Counted from the stretch's first letter, positions 36,600 to 48,099 are shown. The stretch is DNA of 60,000 nt from Glandiceps talaboti (GCF_964340395.1 NC_135555.1:25837725-25897724), one strand, 5' to 3'. Notes: a model not told the origin generated them from the sequence alone. Numbers and translations are program-made.

Positions 36600-37012
36600 T
36601 ATTTTTTTATCCCCCCCCCCCCCATCCAAGGGGATGAATCCAAGATGCTATTACAATAGGCTCCATCCGTCCGTCCGTCCGTCCGTGTGTCCGTCCGTAA
36701 TACGTCATTTCGCAGACATGCAATATCCGATTTCTTTCAAATCTGACACAAAGGTAGCATATCATGTGGGAGATATGCCCATCAATTCTTTTTGATATAT
36801 GCAAATGTGACCGAATGGCGGCCATATTTGTAGTTAACAATCAATATTTACTGCATAATTCAAAAACTGCCGTACACAGACACTCCATTGATGCGAGTAC
36901 CCCATATTATCAGATGCGAGCTATCTTTGGAGACTTTGACCTTTGACCTTGACCTTCACGGTCAACTATCAGAATAAAGCTTATTCCTGCCTATCACAGA
37001 CACATTGTACAT
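36600..37012. repeat. Probable dispersed repeat with poly-C and (CCGT)n
   Basis: Starts with a C-run at 36612 and an accompanying (ccgt)n stretch near 36666-36690. Further on it has gaatggcggccatatttg and tttgacctttgaccttgacc. The style is that of an old interspersed repeat, but I cannot assign a family. Confidence 0.4.
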
Positions 37013-37450
37013 TGCGAGCGAGTATTTGCCTTCATGGCGACATTTCGAGACCATTTCGGATTTTTTCTTCAGTAACATACTCTCCAGCATTGATTATACA
37101 AAGTTTCTCAGTTAAACAGAGGATACAACGTTTCGTCTCACTTGTATAAGCAGCCGAACTGGTCTCGAAATGTCGCCATGAAGACAAATACTCGCTCACC
37201 AAGTATAGAAGCAAACTCTGGTGAGGAATAGTTAAGTGCGACCATCTTGTTACGCAATATATACATACAAACATTAAGTGTATGTACCGACTTTAGTTGT
37301 CTGAAGATCGCTCGAAGCGTGAAACTCTGAGTAACGACTGATTAGATCCTTATTCTTTTAAATTAAGTCTATAATGTTCTGCTACAAATATTTGCATCGA
37401 GCAGTGTTCTCTCCAGCGAGACACTTACATTCATATGTATGCATATAAAT
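37013..37450 (+). mobile_element. Penelope-like/retrozyme-like repeat, copy 2
   Basis: Homologous to 12441-12885. The left piece (37013-37060: gcgagcgagtatttgccttc, atggcgacatttcgagacca) is the inverted counterpart of 37152-37200. The right piece runs through gaccatcttgttacgcaata, the hammerhead-like segment and gagacacttacattcatatg. The two copies differ in the sequence between the arms: 33 bp at 12.56 kb and about 90 bp here. No open frame is present. Confidence 0.6.
37295..37339 (+). ncRNA. Hammerhead-ribozyme-like motif, copy 2 (better preserved)
   Basis: Stem I agttgt pairs with acgact (six pairs including one G-U). The core reads CTGAAGA, stem II cgct-cga-agcg is fully paired apart from a T-T at its base, and GAAAC is followed by loop tctga and GTA. 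The predicted cleavage is after 37333. The arrangement (type I, very short stem III) matches hammerheads of Penelope-like elements. The T-T at the 10.1/11.1 position is unusual, because that pair is normally G-C. Confidence 0.55.
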
Positions 37451-37614
37451 AAAGTCGTATCATCGCATGTTGATCCTCGTCGCTTTGGTATAATGATTCC
37501 TAAGTTGGTGACTCATAGGCGGGTCCGTGTCAATTCAGATTTAGATCATTAGGTTGATAGGCTAATAGGTTAATGTGTATGTGCTTCTCACCTGCCGAGG
37601 ATTAGAAAGATACC

Positions 37615-37692
37615 AGGACGGCCCATGGTGATCTGCCAGTTCCCGCGTTAGCTACTATTCAGGGGATGTGGGTTCGAATCCTACACGTGTCA
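37615..37692 (+). other. tRNA-like T-arm/B-box sequence (possible SINE head)
   Basis: gtgggttcgaatcctac forms a good five-pair T-stem with loop ttcgaat and matches the pol III B box. A convincing A box or cloverleaf is not seen upstream, so it is at most a tRNA-derived SINE or tRNA relic. T-rich sequence follows. Confidence 0.3.
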
Positions 37693-38880
37693 CTTTTCTT
37701 TCCTTTATTAATTTACTTTTTGTTTTGTTTTAAACGAATTACCTGATTTGTACATTTTTTGCCATTTGTCATCTTTCCTTTTTTGTCTTCGTCCTCTTCT
37801 GTATTTTAAATATTGTGTATTTTTTAAAATACATTTTTAAATGTAACCTGGGGAACTTGCAGGCATCTTGAATAAATGAATAAATAGATAAATATATATA
37901 GGACAGTGCAAAAATAAGCTCAGCGGTCATATCAGAACAAAGGTTTCGATACAACGTTTCTTTTTTTCGATGATCTAAGACCAAGCTCAAAGTTTATCGG
38001 TGGAAAGGAAAGACTTCTACCCCTTTTGAATGAAGAGCGGTTACCCAGGGGGCCATAGGGGTTTACTTGACACAGCGAGTTGTAATTAGGTTATCCATGT
38101 TTTGTGACAACCTTGCAGGAAATTTGCATCGGTTGATCGTGTGTCTCGGTTAATTAGATATGTTCTTCGTCAGATGTGTAAACAAGTCATCTACAAATAT
38201 CAATCGGCTTAATGGAATTACAAATTATATGAGTTTTTATAGTTTGACAAAGCAATATATTCCCTTGAAAGTGATTAACGAGTTGTATGCATTATGTTTC
38301 CGAGGTAACGGATTAATTTTCTAATTCATTAGTCAATATAAGACGAGAATCAATTTTTTCTTCAATGGAGCCGTCAGTAATGACAAGGGGAAGGCCAGGA
38401 AATGGGGTCACTTTTTACACATACTGTGGATCATGGAAGGTATACGATATCAGCTATTTGACAACTGCGAAATGTTCTATAAAGTATTGGGCTAAACTAG
38501 TAGACATACAAATCAAGTTCAGCCGAATAGCCGGGGAGGGGGTAGGGGTACCCACAGAGTTAGGGTATATACATATGTGTATCGCAGTTTTGTCTCCCAT
38601 TTTTCGACTCAGGTAGACTTTTGACTCTTGACTTTTAAGCAGTTTACAGAATGTTCAAAATGATCTTTTGTGAAATGTACGTACAACCTGTGACCCCGTA
38701 TTTTGGACAACGTAGTTTCAAAGTTTCCAAGTTGCCGACTTTCACATTTTATTGAGACTTTCCGATGAAGTAGTTTCCAAGTTTCTGATATAAAACTTAT
38801 TATTTCCAGACTTTTGACTCCTAGTTTCTGACTCAAATGTACACTTTTGGCCCCTAATTTGTTTTAAATCTTACTCGTCT
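37693..38880. other. Intronic, nothing recognised
   Basis: Within lectin intron 1. Short frames only. Weak repeats of agtttccaagtt occur around 38720-38790. Confidence 0.5.
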
Positions 38881-41045
38881 CTTGTTTGTTTTATCTGATT
38901 TAGTTTGTATATATATAATTTGTATATTTTTTTATCTGATCTAGTTAGTATATATATAATTTGTATATTTCTTATCTGATCTAGTTAGTATATATATAAT
39001 TTGTATATTTTTTATCTGATCTAGTTAGTATATATATAATTTGTATATTTTTTATCTGATCTAGTTAGTATATATATAATTTGTATATTTTTTATCTGAT
39101 CTAGTTAGTATATACATATAATCTGTATATTTTTATCTGATCTAGTTAGTATATATAATAATTTGTATATTTTTTTATCTTTTCTAGTTAGTATATATAT
39201 AATTTGTGTATTTTTTATCTGTTCTAGTTAGTATATATATAATATGTATATCGTTTTATCTGATCTAGTTAGTATATATATAATCTGTATATTTTTTTTC
39301 TGTTCTAGTTAGTATATATAATTTGTATATTTTTTATCTGATCTAGTTAGTATATAAATAATTTGTATATTTTTTATCTGATTTAGTTTGTATATATATA
39401 ATTTGTATATTTTTTATCTGATCTAGTTAGTATATATATAATTTGTATATTTTTTATCTGTTCTAGTTAGTATATATATAATTTGTATATTTTTTTATCT
39501 GTTCTAGTTAGTATATATAATTTGTATATTTTTTATCTGATCTAGTTAGTATATATATAATTTGTATATTTTTTATCTGATCTAGTTAGTATATATATAT
39601 ATAGTTTATATATTTTTTATCTGATCTAGTTAGTATATACATATAATTTGTATATTTTTATGTGTTCTAGTTAGTATATATATAATTTGTATATTTTTTA
39701 TCTGATCTAGTTAGTATATATATAATCTGTATATTTTTTTTCTGTTCTAGTTTGTATATATATAATTTGTATATTTTTATCTGATCTAGTTAGTATATAT
39801 ATAATTTGTATATTTTTTATCTGATCTAGTTAGTATATATATATATAGTTTATATATTTTTTATCTGATCTAGTTAGTATATACATATAATTTGTATATT
39901 TTTATGTGTTCTAGTTAGTATATATATAATTTATATATTTTTTATCTGATCTAGTTAGTATATATATAATTTGTATATTTTTTTATCTGATTTAGTTAGT
40001 ATATACATAATTTGTATATTTTTTATCTGATCTAGTTAGTATATATAATTTGTATATTTTTTATCTGATTTAGTTTGTATATATATAATTTGTATATTTT
40101 TTATCTGTTCTAGTTAGTATATATATAATTTGTATATTTTTTATCTGATCTAGTTAGTATATATATAATTTGTATATTTTTTTATCTGATTTAGTTAGTA
40201 TATATATAATTTGTATATTTTTTATCTGATCTAGTTAGTATATATATAATTTGTATATTTTTTATCTGATCTAGTTAGTATATATATAATTTGTATATTT
40301 TTATCTGATCTAGTTAGTATATATATAATTTGTATATTTTTTATCTGATCTAGTTAGTATATATATAATTTGTATATTTTTTTATCTGATTTAGTTAGTA
40401 TATATATAATTTGTATATTTTTTATCTGATCTAGTTAGTATATATATAATTTGTATATTTGTATCTGTTCTAGTTAGTATATATATAATTTGTATATTTT
40501 TTATCTGTTCTAGTTAGTATATATATAATTTGTATATTTTTTATCTGATCTAGTTAGTATATATATAATTTGTATATTTTTTTATCTGATTTAGTTAGTA
40601 TATATATAATTTGTATATTTTTTATCTGATCTAGTTAGTATATATATAATTTGTATATTTTTTATCTGATCTAGTTAGTATATATATAATTTGTATATTT
40701 TTTATCTGATCTAGTTAGTATATATATAATTTGTATATTTTTTATCTGATCTAGTTAGTATATACATATAATTTGTATATTTTTATGTGTTCTAGTTAGT
40801 ATATATATAATTTGTATATTTTTTATCTGATCTAGTTAGTATATATATATAATTTGTATATTTTTATGTGTTCTAGTTAGTATATATATAATTTATATAT
40901 TTTTTATCTGATCTAGTTAGTATATATAATTTGTATATTTTTTATCTGATCTAGTTAGTATATATAATTTGTATATATTTGTATCTGTTCTAGTTAGTAT
41001 ATATATAATTTGTATATTTTTTATCTGTTTTTTTTTTATCTAGTT
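38881..41045. repeat. AT-rich 40-bp minisatellite (about 54 units)
   Basis: Units read ttatctgatctagttagtat followed by atatataatttgtatatttt. Length variation comes from the T-run and the (TA) run. Block variants with tatacatataatttgtatat plus tttatgtgttctag recur as pairs (near 39106, 39640, 39886, 40762). Over 80% A+T. It lies in lectin intron 1. Confidence 0.96.
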
Positions 41046-41060
41046 AGTTTATATATACCA

Positions 41061-41529
41061 TAGACTGTCAAAAGTCGTCTTGATTGTTTTTGCAATTTAT
41101 TTTTAACGCTATTTTTTATGGAATTAAAACATGGTGTGTGTTGTACGTTCGATGAAGTCAAGACGTACAGACGTCGGATTATATGTTTATGTGTTCGAAT
41201 GCTCAATGCACGCGTTATGTATGGAATGTGCACTGATATATCGCATGTTATAGGTTATGTTTGTGTACATATTTAGTAATAAATGACAATTATTTCAGAA
41301 GGAACATGACAAAATACCATTAATCCGCGTCTGAATATGACTAGATGCACCACTACAAACGTTGGCAATTATTACAAATGTTGATTGTACAAGGAATACC
41401 GACTTCATCGAACGGGTATACGTAGTATAGTATGGAGTTCTAGAAACTTTGCCATGTTTTTGTTTTATCAACTAAAATTTTAGTATTCATAAATATATTA
41501 CAAAACGTCAGGACGACTTTGACAGTCTA
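41061..41529. mobile_element. Foldback element with terminal inverted repeats
   Basis: The left end tagactgtcaaaagtcgtct mirrors the right end ggacgactttgacagtcta. Inside, acgttcgatgaagtcaagac (about 41147) mirrors cgacttcatcgaacgggt (about 41399). A TA at both borders would fit a Tc1/mariner-type target site. No transposase is present. It is inserted at the right edge of the 40-bp array. Confidence 0.65.
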
Positions 41530-41715
41530 CATACAATGACTTAAAATTCATTTGTTACTCATACGGGAGTCATTCTCGAATTCAATATTGAATCAAGCTC
41601 TCATGCAGATTCAAGTGTTGTACATTACAACAAATACAAAATGTTTACCTGTATATTTAACACCATTCATAATTATTGGTGTTTATTGTTTGTGTGTGTC
41701 TTTGTTTACATACAG

Positions 41716-41939
41716 GCGGTAACTGTACTACGGAATGGAAATATTTTAAAGGGTCGAAATACTGTTTTGAGAATCAGACGTTAGAATGGAGTGAGGCATT
41801 TGATGACTGCAAGAATAACAAGGAGGGAAGCCTTGTGAAGATAAACAGTGAAGCAGAACACGAATTCCTTGCAAAGACACTAGTAGACAATCAACCTCCT
41901 CGATACAAAGCGCACTGGATAGATTTAACAGATAAAGAG
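41716..41939 (+). CDS. C-type lectin gene, first half of lectin domain 1
   Basis: The exon follows acceptor tacatacag and encodes the N-terminal half of a C-type lectin-like domain: CTTEWKYFKGSKYCF, LEWSEAFDDCKNNKEGSLVK, INSEAEHEF and HWIDLTDKE. Cys positions, the aromatic/Trp pattern and the WIxL motif (here WIDL) match long-form C-type lectin domains. I end it at 41939, after GAG, at a GC donor (ag|gcaagtaag). The nearby GT at 41944 would leave phase 1 and put a stop early in the next exon, whereas the GC donor leaves phase 0, exactly as exon 47833 needs. Confidence 0.88.
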
Positions 41940-42959
41940 GCAAGTAAGATGTGCCTTACTCTCATACAGGTAGAAAGGATTAAGTACTTTGTATATATTT
42001 CATGTACCTATTTCATGTGCATTTGGGGTTAGTACATATGGTATCCACTAGGTGTGCCCATACGTGTTCAAGTTTGTCAGTGTTGTTAGAATCCATCTAT
42101 GTTGTCTTTGTTTTCCAAGTCAGTTGTGCTTAGTTTAAGAGAAATATATGTCAACCTGTCGGCCTGGCTGTCGTCTCCATTACTTTTTTGCAACGGAATG
42201 TAATACAATAACTTCAAGAGTGAATTTTTCGATTGCAGTAATCCACCGTATCTCAACTAACTGTTAAATAATTTTAAAAACACATACCATCGCTTGAATT
42301 TGCCACGACTCATCATCTTTTATATCAATTTGTTATGTGTTTCTGAGACAAAAAACAGCCGATATTATGAGCTTTAACAACTCCATTGATGATTAAATGG
42401 TCAAACTCTATATAATAAAACCTTTTTAACCACTCCAACGATGATTAAATATCAATACAACCCTTGGGGGGGGGGGGGTGAAATTAAAAAAGTCGATAGA
42501 TATTTCTTATACTTTGCATACTTAAACATTGATATCTGAATATGTACAAAATGCAGAGAAAATACTATGTTACCGCCTTCGTTTTCAGGATAATGACCGT
42601 TTCTTGAATGTACATATATATTTTGGGGTCAAAATAAGTAGATTAACAACAATTTTCTACAATATATGATTTTTGACAATTAAAGATTATCCCCAGAAAA
42701 CCAAACGAACTAATGTATTTAAGTGCAATGTATAGTAGGTCCAGACATATTTATTTGAATTTATGTTCATTATTTCAAAAAAATATTATGTTATTTTATC
42801 TCCAGCTGCTTTACAATTTTTTTAAAGAAAAAAAGGATAAAAGTCTGTGATAGATTTTTAAATACGTTGTATGTGTACATTGGATTATTCCAGCTATTTA
42901 TCAATGACAAAAAAAAATAGTGGGTCACCACGTCTGTTTAAATTCTAGAACTGAAAATG

Positions 42960-43440
42960 TCACTCACATCTAAATTTTGACATTTTCGACAGAAATATCT
43001 TATGAAATGTTGTTGAATTTTGACAAAAAATAAAATGAGCTTGTTTATCTTTGCACCTATGTATAATGTACCAATGCCCCTTCATAATTAGACAACAAAA
43101 ATCATTGTGTGTATGCTAACTTGAAAATGCCAATAAAAATTGTGACCCCATCAAAATTTCAACATTTTGAATAAACATCACACGAAATTGTACAATATTG
43201 GAACACCACACGCACCAAGGGATATATCGATCAGTATATATGTATGCTAAATCAGCTGAACTAATCACATATAGAGTTTATTTCTTTCTCCAAATGCCAA
43301 AGTGCTAATAATATTCAAATTTATGCCCCCCCCCCAACTCCCACCCCATCCAAATTTCAACATTGTTGGACAAAATTCACATGAAATTGCATAATATTGG
43401 AACACATAGGCACCAAGGGGTAGTTGTCAGTACATTCTTA
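42960..43440. repeat. Diverged tandem copies (about 190 bp) with C-runs
   Basis: Related segments start near 42972, 43157 and 43353: atttcaacattttga, atttcaacattgttgga and a weaker first copy. The last two also share tggaacac(a/c) followed by gcaccaaggg. C-runs occur at about 43326 and 43515, and a G-run at about 42467. Confidence 0.55.
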
Positions 43441-43533
43441 TGTATGATAAATCTACACATTAGGGGGCAGGTCAATAGCTCAATGTAGGATAAAAGCTAA
43501 AAACTTGTTAGTTACCCCCCCCCCCCTTCTAAC

Positions 43534-45916
43534 TTAAAGGTGATTCAAAATGCTCACATTCACTATTGCTATTTTGCTAGACGACATGTTTATGAAATGT
43601 ATACTGGTTTTAAAACTTTAAAAAAGTGTCTGCAAACACCTTAAAATGACCTTTTTTCAGTCAGTTCCCTTCGGATTTACTTCGAGAGTTTTCGGGTATT
43701 TCCGGTCACACCTAGACCACGGGATTTTATGACGTCATAAGGAGACATGGTTAGCACGTAGCCTATGACGAGCAGGTGAATAAAACTCAACAGCATTGTG
43801 AAAAAATACATTGCTGGTGGTTGTAAAAGACATCAGTAAACAAAAACTACAGTCTACATGTCTTATTAACCAACATTTACTGATATTTACTCACACTTCC
43901 TGACTAATTGTCAGTGTCTGTGGGTATAAATGCTAAAATATCATGTCCCCATATTATGGCAAAATAAATCAAAATGGCTAGACTAGATATACATAAACAC
44001 TTGTAATGTCGCGTGTTTCACATTCAGTGACTTTTATTTATCTGATTTTTTATTATTTGCCGATAAGAGCCATCACAATACCATGGACACGCATGATGTG
44101 ATGCGTTGACGGCATATTTTAGCCTACTATACTCGTACTCGCTGATGTCGCCTTTTGAACGGCACATTTAGTAACAAAGTAAACATATTTCATCTCGAAT
44201 AGATATACTAGCTATTAGAATACCCATATTATCAGCAATAAGAATTGTAAAGAATTACAAAATTTCGTGAGTTTCATGTGGTCATTTATATGACTTTAGC
44301 AACTCGTCTGGAAGAAAACTTGTATGGTTTCCCTTGCTGGATATCACTTCATACAACAAGCCTATTTAATATTCATTAGAAAAATTTTGAAACGAATCAT
44401 GGTATTCGAAGTATACAGTTTAGGAAACCAACAAATCAAATATCGCGATGTGTTCATGATATATGATTGGACAATATTGACATCGGCAATCAAGGTCGTG
44501 ACCCCAGTACATGGTTATCAGAGAAAGTCTGCAACTAGATATTAGACACGTTCGCTTCAGTCCAATTTCTCAGTGTTTGGTTTGACGTTAGATACATTAT
44601 TTCTGTACGACTTTTGCAATATATCTAAATAATAAATATGGATTATTTCAACACATGTGGATAAATTCAACCCGAATGTGCTTTCCGAGTCCATATGTAC
44701 ATACACCCACTTCAGCTTTGATCTATCCTACTTATATATACTGCTGGGACCGCGGTGACTGCCCGCGAAACAAAACTTGACAACACTACCCACCTACCGA
44801 TAATCAAATATATAATAATCACATGTACACCGTGCTAAAAACACACAATAATTCGAGTCCCCAACACGTCGATGAGCCCTACTTCTGTTCAGTCCGACCA
44901 AGAGTTTCTGAGGTTTTACATGGGTCTCAGACTCGGACTAGAGTATCGCGCCCTAGGTCCTAGACAGCCCTGGCAGAAAATAATATATGTGAACTTGCGT
45001 TCACAGCCAAACATGTGACAATACAAGACCACAACGAAAACTGTGAAACATTTACAGGTCACTCTCATTTTATATATGGACAACAAAATTAGGTCGGCCA
45101 CAGTTCCATTTACATGCAATGACTCGAAGCGTGATTCCATATGCTTGGAGCAAATCGAATCAATAAGTGTATTATGGGACCAACAAATATATTGTGGTAC
45201 TGCATGTCCTGATACGTCTTCTTGAAGTTTCCCATGGGTATTCTAATACCTAGTATATTTATTGGAGATGAAATAAAAGGCAACGCGATTACGAGTACAG
45301 TAGGCTAAAATATGCCGTCCTCGGATGCCATTGACCCCGGCCCTCAACGCATCACGACGGCATTGTAATGCTTCTTCTAAGCAAATAATAAAAAAATCAG
45401 ATAAATAAAAGTCATTGAATGTGAAACACCCGACATTACAAGTGTTTATGTATATCAGTCTAGCCATTTTGATTTATTTTGCCATAATATGGGGACATAA
45501 TATTTTAGCATTTATACCCACAGACACTGACAATTAGTCAGGAAGTGTGAGTAAATATCAGTAAATGTTGGTTAATAAGACATGTAGACTGTAGTTTTTG
45601 TTTACTGATGTCTATTACAACCACCAGCAATGTATTGTTTCACAATGCTGTTGAGTTTTATTCACCTGTTGACTACGCTCGTCATAGGCTACGTGCTAAC
45701 CATGTCTCATTATGACGTCATAAAATCCTGTGGTCTAGGTGTGACCGGATATACCCGAAAACTCTCGAAGTAAATCCGAAGGGAACTGACTGAAAAAAGG
45801 TCATTTTAAGGTGTTTGCAGACGCTTTTTTAAAGTTTTAAAACCAGTATACATTTCACAAACATGTCGTCTAGCAAAATAGCAATAGTGAATGTGAGCAT
45901 TTTGAATCACCTTTAA
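43534..45916. mobile_element. 2.4-kb foldback transposon with about 690-bp inverted arms and TTAA ends
   Basis: The left arm (43538 to about 44228) and right arm (about 45233 to 45912) are inverted copies of each other over nearly their whole length. Outer ends are aggtgattcaaaatgctcac and gtgagcattttgaatcacct. Both are bordered by TTAA (43534-43537 and 45913-45916), as expected for a target-site duplication of piggyBac- or Kolobok-type elements. The right arm carries about 25-30 extra bases (near 45330-45355). The spacer of about 1 kb has only short frames and no recognisable transposase, so the copy is non-autonomous. Confidence 0.85.
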
Positions 45917-46835
45917 TTGGCCAAAATGTCCACCCAATTTCAAATCAGTATACAGTAATGCTAGGAATACAAAGCCAGTATGTAGTGCGGAAAAACAGTT
46001 CTTTTGGTTGACACTTTATTTTAGTGCTGTGCTATAGTGAAAATGCTTTCATTTCTCAATTTGGGAAAAATTTTAATAAAGGGAATTATTGCATGCTTAG
46101 GGGTACAAACAGTCCCATCAAAAGTAAAATCATTTCTGTAGGATGAGAGCTAGACAGCTAAAAAACACCCCAAAAGTAAAAGAATTTAGTTTTTCATCCT
46201 ACATTGAAATATACATTGATCTCGCACCTTATATCTCCATTGTTGAAACAGTTAAATGATGATTTCATGTAAGGAAATTGATAGTGTTTATAACGGAGAG
46301 TGGTCACTATGAAAAATAGGAAATAACTCATCAAATTGAACTATAAATGATACTATCATTAGCTGTTGATCCACTGAACTCCGCATCCAGTATATGTACC
46401 TCTAGCTCTGCATACATGAAACTGCACTGTGAGGAACCAAATGCTATAATGTAGCTTATAGATGTATTTATTGATTTTAGGTACAAAAATATATGAACCC
46501 ATCATTGAAATCTTATAGTAATGTTACCATGGATACTTCTTTTATGGGAGAGACAAGCAATGGAAATATTTTTTTGATATATATAACTTGTATAATTTGT
46601 TGCAATTTGAACTGTAGGCTTTACTATACGTAAACACTCACTCGGTGTGACTAGTGACTAATAATAGTATAGTTGGCCAGACAGATGAAAAATAAATCTA
46701 TTTTTGGTTGAATACATCTGCTGAAAAACAAGCTATAAATTCATTAATTTTAAATTTGCAGGACGTTATTATACTAATACAAGGATGTATAATGGCCGGG
46801 GTTCCATTGGGAATGAATACATGTGTCGGAAACTC
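45917..46835. other. Intronic, nothing recognised
   Basis: AT-rich intron sequence with no array or coding segment that I can support. Confidence 0.5.
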
Positions 46836-46923
46836 CTAGACCCCTAGTCCTGCTTGCAGACGGCGCACGCTCGGAAGGGACGACTGATAAAGCCGTATGC
46901 AAGCAGGACTACTAGACCCCTAG
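46836..46923. mobile_element. 64-bp palindromic insertion with 12-bp direct repeats
   Basis: ctagacccctag occurs at 46836-46847 and 46912-46923. Between them is a 64-bp segment whose ends tcctgcttgca and tgcaagcagga are inverted. It looks like a tiny foldback insertion with a target-site duplication. Confidence 0.55.
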
Positions 46924-47388
46924 CGAAACCAAACACCATCGTCGGAGAGCGTGAACTGAATGTCGACAACAGAGAATAAGTTTTGGAAGTCTTTTACAAA
47001 TGTTATCAGTTTGTTATGGTGTTTTATAAGGCCGGAAATGACGCTGTTATCGGGGTTGCATGATCAATTTTGCTGGAGTTCAGGGACTGAAGTTTCTCCA
47101 CAAACGCAACGTGGCCACTGATTACTAAGAAAGTAGTGACTGAAAACATATAAAATGCTAAATGATGTTTCACTAATAAAATGGCAAATTAGCTGCGCAT
47201 GTTATAGGAAAGTTTTTGAAAAACTTTGCGTAGTCCGATGATTTTATGTTTTGCTTCTATGGTATCTGAGGGTTGATTGTTTACATACATTTGAATAGTG
47301 TTTTTGTTGCAATTTTTTCGCTATTGTTGTTGCGTGGAAAATTATCAAATGCCAAAGATAATTTTAAAGTTACAAAAGCCGTCAGGCG
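46924..47388. other. Intronic, nothing recognised
   Basis: No array, hairpin or coding segment that I can support up to the GGAAGTT array. Confidence 0.5.
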
Positions 47389-47525
47389 ACTTCCGACTTA
47401 AAACTTCCAACTTCCGACTTCAAGTTGGAACTCGGAAGTTGGAAGTTGGAAGTTGGAAGTCGGTAGTTGGAAGTTGGAAGTTGGAAGATGGAAGTTGGAA
47501 ATCGGAAGCTGGAAGTTGGAAGTCC
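47389..47525. repeat. GGAAGTT/TTCCAAC array
   Basis: A short block of tccaacttccgactt is followed by (gttggaa)n-type 7-bp repeats with gtcgg and agatgg variants. The first units are inverted relative to the rest, so the left edge can fold. Confidence 0.9.
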
Positions 47526-47832
47526 GCTGACGACTTTCGTATAAAGTGGCCAATATGTCACAATCACAACAATTGACATAGTATTATACTGGACACTTGA
47601 TGTGGATGCTATAAATGATTTTGGCAACCATGTTTTACTTCATGATCAGTGTTACGAATTGTAAAATAAACACACATTATAACCAAACCCATTGCCAGTT
47701 ATATTATAATAAACACCACTCAAACATAACCAACTGCTAGTGAAAAGATATTAAAACCATTTTCACTAATTCCATTGATATTTAAAAGCGATGTTATTGC
47801 AATAAATTTGGCATAAAATTGTTCGCTACTAG

Positions 47833-48004
47833 GTAAATGGTCAATATCTATGGAGTGATAATACTCCACCCAGGAAGTTATTTTGGCATGTCGAAAGCAA
47901 AGAACCAGCCCAAAATGAAGAAAACGACTGCGTCTTTATGGATATCAATGGTCGGTGGTTAGAAAAGGATTGTACAATCAATCGTAGGTACATCTGCGAA
48001 GTGG
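47833..48004 (+). CDS. C-type lectin gene, second half of lectin domain 1
   Basis: The exon begins in phase 0 after ttcgctactag and ends at donor gtaaga (48005) with one base of a split codon. It encodes VNGQYLWSDNTPPRKLFWHV, ESKEPAQNEENDCVFM, NGRWLEKDC and RRYICEV. This is the C-terminal half of a C-type lectin domain with its two conserved Cys and the WSDN motif. The sugar/Ca2+ motif reads EPA instead of EPN or QPD, and WLEKD stands where WND is usual, so Ca2+-dependent sugar binding is probably altered or lost. That is an inference from family knowledge. It joins the preceding exon as DLTDKE-VNGQYLW. Confidence 0.9.
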
Positions 48005-48099
48005 GTAAGAGTCTTGATATGTATTTATCACATAATCACAACAAATATAACGACCAAACACATTAGGCTATATCGTCAATTCCGTATGGCATATGTTCA

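Larger units (their letters stand above)
35353..41715 (+). other. Lectin intron 1 (6.4 kb)
   Basis: GT-AG intron in phase 1, ending ttgtttacatacag. It holds an antisense LINE remnant, a Penelope-like repeat, a possible tRNA-derived sequence, an AT-rich 40-bp minisatellite and a TIR element, each listed separately. I saw no coding exon inside. Confidence 0.75.
41940..47832 (+). other. Lectin intron 2 (5.9 kb, apparent GC-AG intron)
   Basis: Begins gcaagt and ends ttcgctactag. It contains degenerate tandem copies with poly-G/C runs, a 2.4-kb foldback transposon, a small palindromic insertion and a GGAAGTT array. Confidence 0.7.

Noticed and set aside
41940-42032. Extension of the lectin exon through the open frame to 42032 (SKMCLTLIQ...)
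   Set aside because: It leaves the lectin-domain pattern, and the continuation needed to complete the domain is at 47833 in phase with a splice at 41939.
44324-44545. 73-codon frame in the spacer of the TTAA foldback element
   Set aside because: No recognisable transposase motif (no DDD/DDE context) and ordinary length for chance in AT-rich DNA.
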